DNA of 64,000 nt from NCBI GenBank assembly GCA_009760855.2, contig WPIO01000045.1, positions 2,371,501-2,435,500 on the forward strand, in the 5' to 3' direction. This document shows, piece by piece, positions 60,419-64,000 of this stretch. The translations under genes were made by a program, and so were the position numbers. Numbering within the stretch: position 1 is the stretch's first letter; every line of letters begins with the position of its first letter. The notes under the pieces are model-generated. The model was not told the DNA's origin, searched no databases, and was given only the letters and a program-made list of their open reading frames with translations. Source of the stretch: Cristatella mucedo (taxonomy: Eukaryota > Bryozoa > Phylactolaemata > Cristatellidae).

Positions 60419-61042
60419 TCATCTACTAGGGTGTGACAAGTTTGGGTAAAAGTAACTTATGATGCAGAGATTGGTAAATTTTTTACTTATGGATTTTTTG
60501 TTTTCGGCATACATTCAGAAAGATATTGGTTGGCATAACCATTGTTTTCTTTCATAATGAAATCGTCAGAAATTCCAATCCCAGTTCAAATATATTTGTA
60601 TTTCGAAAGATACCTTATTCGCATATTCAAACGTCGGACAAGTGTGTAAGTGTTAATTAATAATCCTGTTAACAAATAAGTCTGTTCAGAACGATGGTAA
60701 GACTCTCTATTCCAAGGCTGCAGTGATCCTGAAAACCAAAGATTGTTCGTAAGCTACCTTAGTCCGATACGTATATGTATGGAATAATGCTGCAATATTT
60801 AAACGTGCAGTCGTCCGTTAGGGCGGATTAGCTTGCACTTGAAAACTAGCCTTATCATGTAATGGGATTTCTTACAGTTGGTGCTGATCGTAAAGCACCT
60901 ACGACGATCTTGCGACCTAAAGTACAATCACAATGGCTACGGCAGCCACATTTATACATTGACTGTTGCCGTGTGTCTCAGTAAATGGTGTCATTGTCGT
61001 TGTGCATTCGTTGAAATGCAGCCATCAGCCTGCACCTAAAGC
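60419..61042. other. Unannotated
   Basis: No gene or repeat recognised. Confidence 0.3.
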
Positions 61043-62395
61043 CACATATGTAATGTAATGTATCCCCGTCTGTAACTCCTCGAAGTCATAAAGACCATGT
61101 GGGTGTTACGCAGGAGAGTTTTGTATAGAACACTTACAGCCTAAGCGGCCTTCGGTACGCATTTGGTAGCAAACAGACTTCGTCTCACGCATCGAAGAGA
61201 AAGTGAGAAGCATAGCAGAGTCAGGAGAGCAGTTGAGGTAATGAGTATCATGAAAGTAGCAGCTCAGGACCGCTGAAAAGGATGAGCCATAGTCGGCAGT
61301 AGGATAGTAGTTGCCGTTGCGTAAGAATTGTGAAAGCGAGTTCCACAATCTAGGACTTGCAGAGCCAAAGCTTCTATCGCCAACGGTCTGTAAGCGAAGG
61401 AATGGGACAGCTAATTTATTGTCCACACGGGACCTGAGCGTGCGAACAGGCTGAAACTGATGCAGCAGTTCAGCTAGGTACAAAGGAGCAAAGCCGTGGT
61501 GGGTCTTGTGGGTCAGTGTAAGAGCCTTGCTCATAATCCATTGGTCAACCGGCACCCATATTAGCTCTTTTAGCAAAGAAGATATGCGCTCAAACTTCTG
61601 CGACTTGAAGACTAGCCTTGCAGGCCTATTCATAGTCAGCTGCAGTGGCCTAATCGCTTTTTTTTGTAGCCCAGCAAATAGGGAAATGCAATAATCAAGC
61701 CAATACAGAACTAAGGAGCTAGCTGAATCTTTTCCAAGCCATTGTGGAAGACAGCTCCTAATCTTGGATAGGGGTCAGACGTGATGGCTAGCTGCAGAAG
61801 GTCTACTGAATGAAGCTTTTAAATTTGAGGCAGTTGTCGAAAACGACACTTAAAATTTGAGCACATGTTGATGGTAGCACAACATCATTACCTATTCGAA
61901 GAACAAAGCTGTTTAATCCAGCCACACGCTTAGGGTGTCCAATAAGCAGTAGTTAGGTTTTATCATCAATAAATTTCAGGAAGTTTTCCGAAATCCAGGA
62001 TCTAATATCGGCAAGTCAAGCATTCAACTTTGCAGTTGCTGCAGAATATTTCGACGTTTGAATGACAAATACAACTGAGAATCGTCAGCATAGAAGTGAT
62101 ATCTCATTCCATGAGCCTTAACACTTTTTCCAGAGGTTGTGTGCAAATGCAGAACAGCAAAGGACTGAGTACAGACCCTTAAGGAACGCCACAGGTGACC
62201 TTTCTCGTGTCTGAGAGCTGACCCCAATACGACACGGATTGAACGCGATCGGAAAAGTACGATTTAAACCATGCCAGTGCTTCGTCCGCCAGACCAATCT
62301 TCGTTCTCAATCGTTCAAGCAGAACATCGTGATTGATGGTGTCGAAGGCAGCAGACAGATCTAGCAGAGCAACGGCAGTGACATCCCTGTAGATA
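61043..62395 (-). mobile_element. LINE-A copy, RT to 3' end
   Basis: Reversed 3' tail (TGTAATGTAATG), 3' UTR, then a 175-codon C-terminal frame (61106-61633: ARLVFKSQKFERISSLLKEL, SASPRLWNSLSQFLRNG), thumb and RT palm (62024-62227 with YHFYADDSQLYLSFK). YADD is intact. It stops at the DTINHD side of the AFDT block near 62390. Confidence 0.9.
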
Positions 62396-62457
62396 TTGTA
62401 ATGATGAGCAACTACGTTTCAAGCAGCAAAAAACAAACCCAGTGGCTCACGCGATCA

Positions 62458-62640
62458 GCATGGTGAGCCATTATGGCACACTAGGTTAGGGGTTTGCTTT
62501 TCCCTACCTTGGTCCGATGTCGTGGTTTCCAATCCTGCTGTGGGCGATCCTTTATCGCCACTGCAAGCTGCAGTGATAGCCTTAAAGGCTCTTCAGTCGC
62601 TATACAAAAGAAGCTGTTAAATCAGCTAGTATTTAATCTA
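62458..62640 (+). mobile_element. tRNA-derived SINE
   Basis: Plus-strand copy: head with GTGAGCCATTATGGCACACT and a mutated B box (GGTTTCCAATCC), body GGGCGATCCTTTATCGCCAC, GTGATAGCCTTAAAGGCTC, tail side GCTGTTAAATCAGCTAGTAT. It defines the 3' end of the family together with the copy at 52.7 kb. Confidence 0.75.
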
Positions 62641-63559
62641 ATTTAATTTTGCAGCTGTTAGTCAAGACTTTAATCGAACACCGCATCGCCCCATCTAGTT
62701 ATCTGTTGCCTCCGTGGGGCTCTCCGAGTCTTGTCGTTCTTACCCAGCTTTCATCTCAGATGAAAGAAGGTAAATATTCATGAACAATCTCGAGCATGAC
62801 GTTATCTCTGATGATAATGCAGATGATATAAAAGTCACCGGTTCTGTGCTTTTTATTGTAGGTACAAAAACGTGAAGGTGTAAAACTTGATAGAGTTAAG
62901 CGTATACGTTAGAAAAGCTCTGTTTCCTTTGAAAATTCGTAAAATGGCTGACAGGCTCTACTTGGTCACCAATAAGCTGGTGGTTGTATTAGCCCTAAGC
63001 CTGGCAAAAATACTTAAACATCCTGTTCAATGTAAATACTTTCACAAGCTCTAATATTCCTACGCTATAGTGGCTCAAAATAAAAATTAATCGTCCTCAT
63101 GTAAATTTAAAATGGCTATAGAGAAAATGAAGTTATTTGAGGAAACTTTATCGACTGTAAAATTAAATTTATTATTATTATTTTAAAGATTTTAGGGTTC
63201 CGGAAAATTCCTCCAGAAGTGAGAGGATCTGGTGGCTCTTCATGGCCTCCTAATTTAATGAACGCCTATTCTTTTGTACGTTTTCATTTATTTAAATCAA
63301 AAAATATTTAATACTATGTATTATTGTTAGCTTATAATAAATCTTCATAGATATTTCTTACATATTATTATTAAAAATTTATACGACACAATAATGCCAG
63401 TACGCAAAATTGCATTTGCACTGGTATTAGTTGTATGTGTTAGTTTTTTCATATTAGCGTAGATTTTTATTCAAGAGCATGATCAATTGATAACAACAGA
63501 GTTTTCTGCACTTTAAATATATCGTAAAGAAACTAGTCACGTTTGGTTTTATTCGCAAA
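62641..63559. other. Unannotated
   Basis: AT-rich, no gene recognised. An (ATT)-rich run at 63168-63183 is not attached to a LINE body. Confidence 0.3.
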
Positions 63560-64000
63560 CAAGAAACAACTGAAAGCAAGACCAAGCTCATTTGTAAGTC
63601 GCATAGTCAGTAAATCATTTACTGGCCAATGCTATGAAGTCTGACTCCCCAGATAATAAGGGCTCAGCCGAAATTTTTTCAGCCTTGTTTACTGAAAAAT
63701 TGTGCACATTCGTGCCTCCATTAAGCCCCCTCCGACCAAAGCAATCGCCGTTCCTCAACCTGTGACCTTTCTTAAAAGGTTCTCCAATGTTTCTGCCTGT
63801 GATGTGGCTGCCTTAATAAGGTCTAGTAAAAAGAGCTCGCCCACCGAAGACCCTATACCTTAACCTTTATGGTCTTGACTTGCAGACCAACTTAGCCCTG
63901 CCATAACCAAGATTTTTAGTGCTTCTTTAGGAAGAGGGTTCGTCCCCAAGTCCTTCAAATCGGCAATCGTTAGACCTATTCTTAAAAAGCCTGGATTAGT
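63560..64000 (+). mobile_element. LINE-A linker region, continues past the window
   Basis: Plus-strand match to the LINE-A linker and RT N-terminus (SAEIFSALFTEKL at about 63665; SKSSNRRSF- and ITKIF-like blocks; IVRPILKKPGL at 63970-64000), with a frameshift near 63700 and a stop near 63860. The RT proper would lie beyond the right edge. Confidence 0.85.

Overview
This is AT-rich, intron-rich animal nuclear DNA with no bacterial or viral gene layout. The signs are phase-consistent spliced exons of extracellular modules, many 5'-truncated L2/CR1-type LINEs, tRNA-derived SINEs, TIR and hairpin elements, and long (AC)n/(AT)n microsatellites. Arrays of secreted galactose-binding plus EGF-like modules would fit a flatworm or another invertebrate. 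I cannot fix the species from sequence alone.

Host genes: every host exon I can support lies on the minus strand, and most follow one pattern (phase-1 AG acceptor, phase-1 GT donor). They encode F5/8C- or fucolectin-like (FTP, galactose-binding) half-domains, EGF-like Cys-rich modules and an N-glycosylated beta-rich module. The best run, in transcription order, is 56902-56675, 56576-56444, 52235-52138, 51304-51152 and 48112-47762, and all splice phases agree. Further left lie a broken EGF exon (25551-25432), a possible FTP-like exon (10913-10719), an EGF exon (5042-4890) and an FTP first-half exon (1681-1448). Candidate leader exons at 22.9, 41.4 and 60.4 kb, each followed about 1 kb on by an FTP-start exon at 22.0, 40.6 and 59.2 kb, suggest a tandem array of related genes with a period near 18.6 kb. 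A directly repeated, diverged block (20.0-23.3 kb versus 39.3-41.85 kb) supports this. Several exons are broken: a Cys-to-TGA change, a lost acceptor, and an FTP exon split by a LINE.

Mobile DNA: two related LINE families fill much of the window. LINE-A ends in (ATTAC)n; LINE-B ends in (ATT)n. One LINE-A copy (36937-32792) is close to full length and carries endonuclease and reverse transcriptase; a LINE-B is nested inside it. Family A is inserted in B and family B in A, so their activity overlapped. The LINE-B copy at 44.4-45.66 kb has the longest clean reading frame (340 aa, YADD intact). Three good and one partial copy of a tRNA-derived SINE are present, one of them inside a LINE-B. There is also a 0.8-kb Tigger/pogo-like TIR element and two long hairpin elements.

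Layout: 0-5 kb, FTP and EGF exons with an old LINE-B; 5-8.3 kb, LINEs; 8.3-14 kb, mostly unannotated, one possible exon; 14-20 kb, LINE-B rich; 20-23.3 kb, left duplicated block; 23.7-24.5 kb, TIR element; 25.4 kb, broken EGF exon; 26-38 kb, dense nested LINEs; 39.3-41.85 kb, right duplicated block; 44-45.7 kb, microsatellites and best LINE-B; 47.7-57 kb, main exon run; 57-64 kb, LINE-disrupted FTP exon, a GC-rich island and more LINEs.
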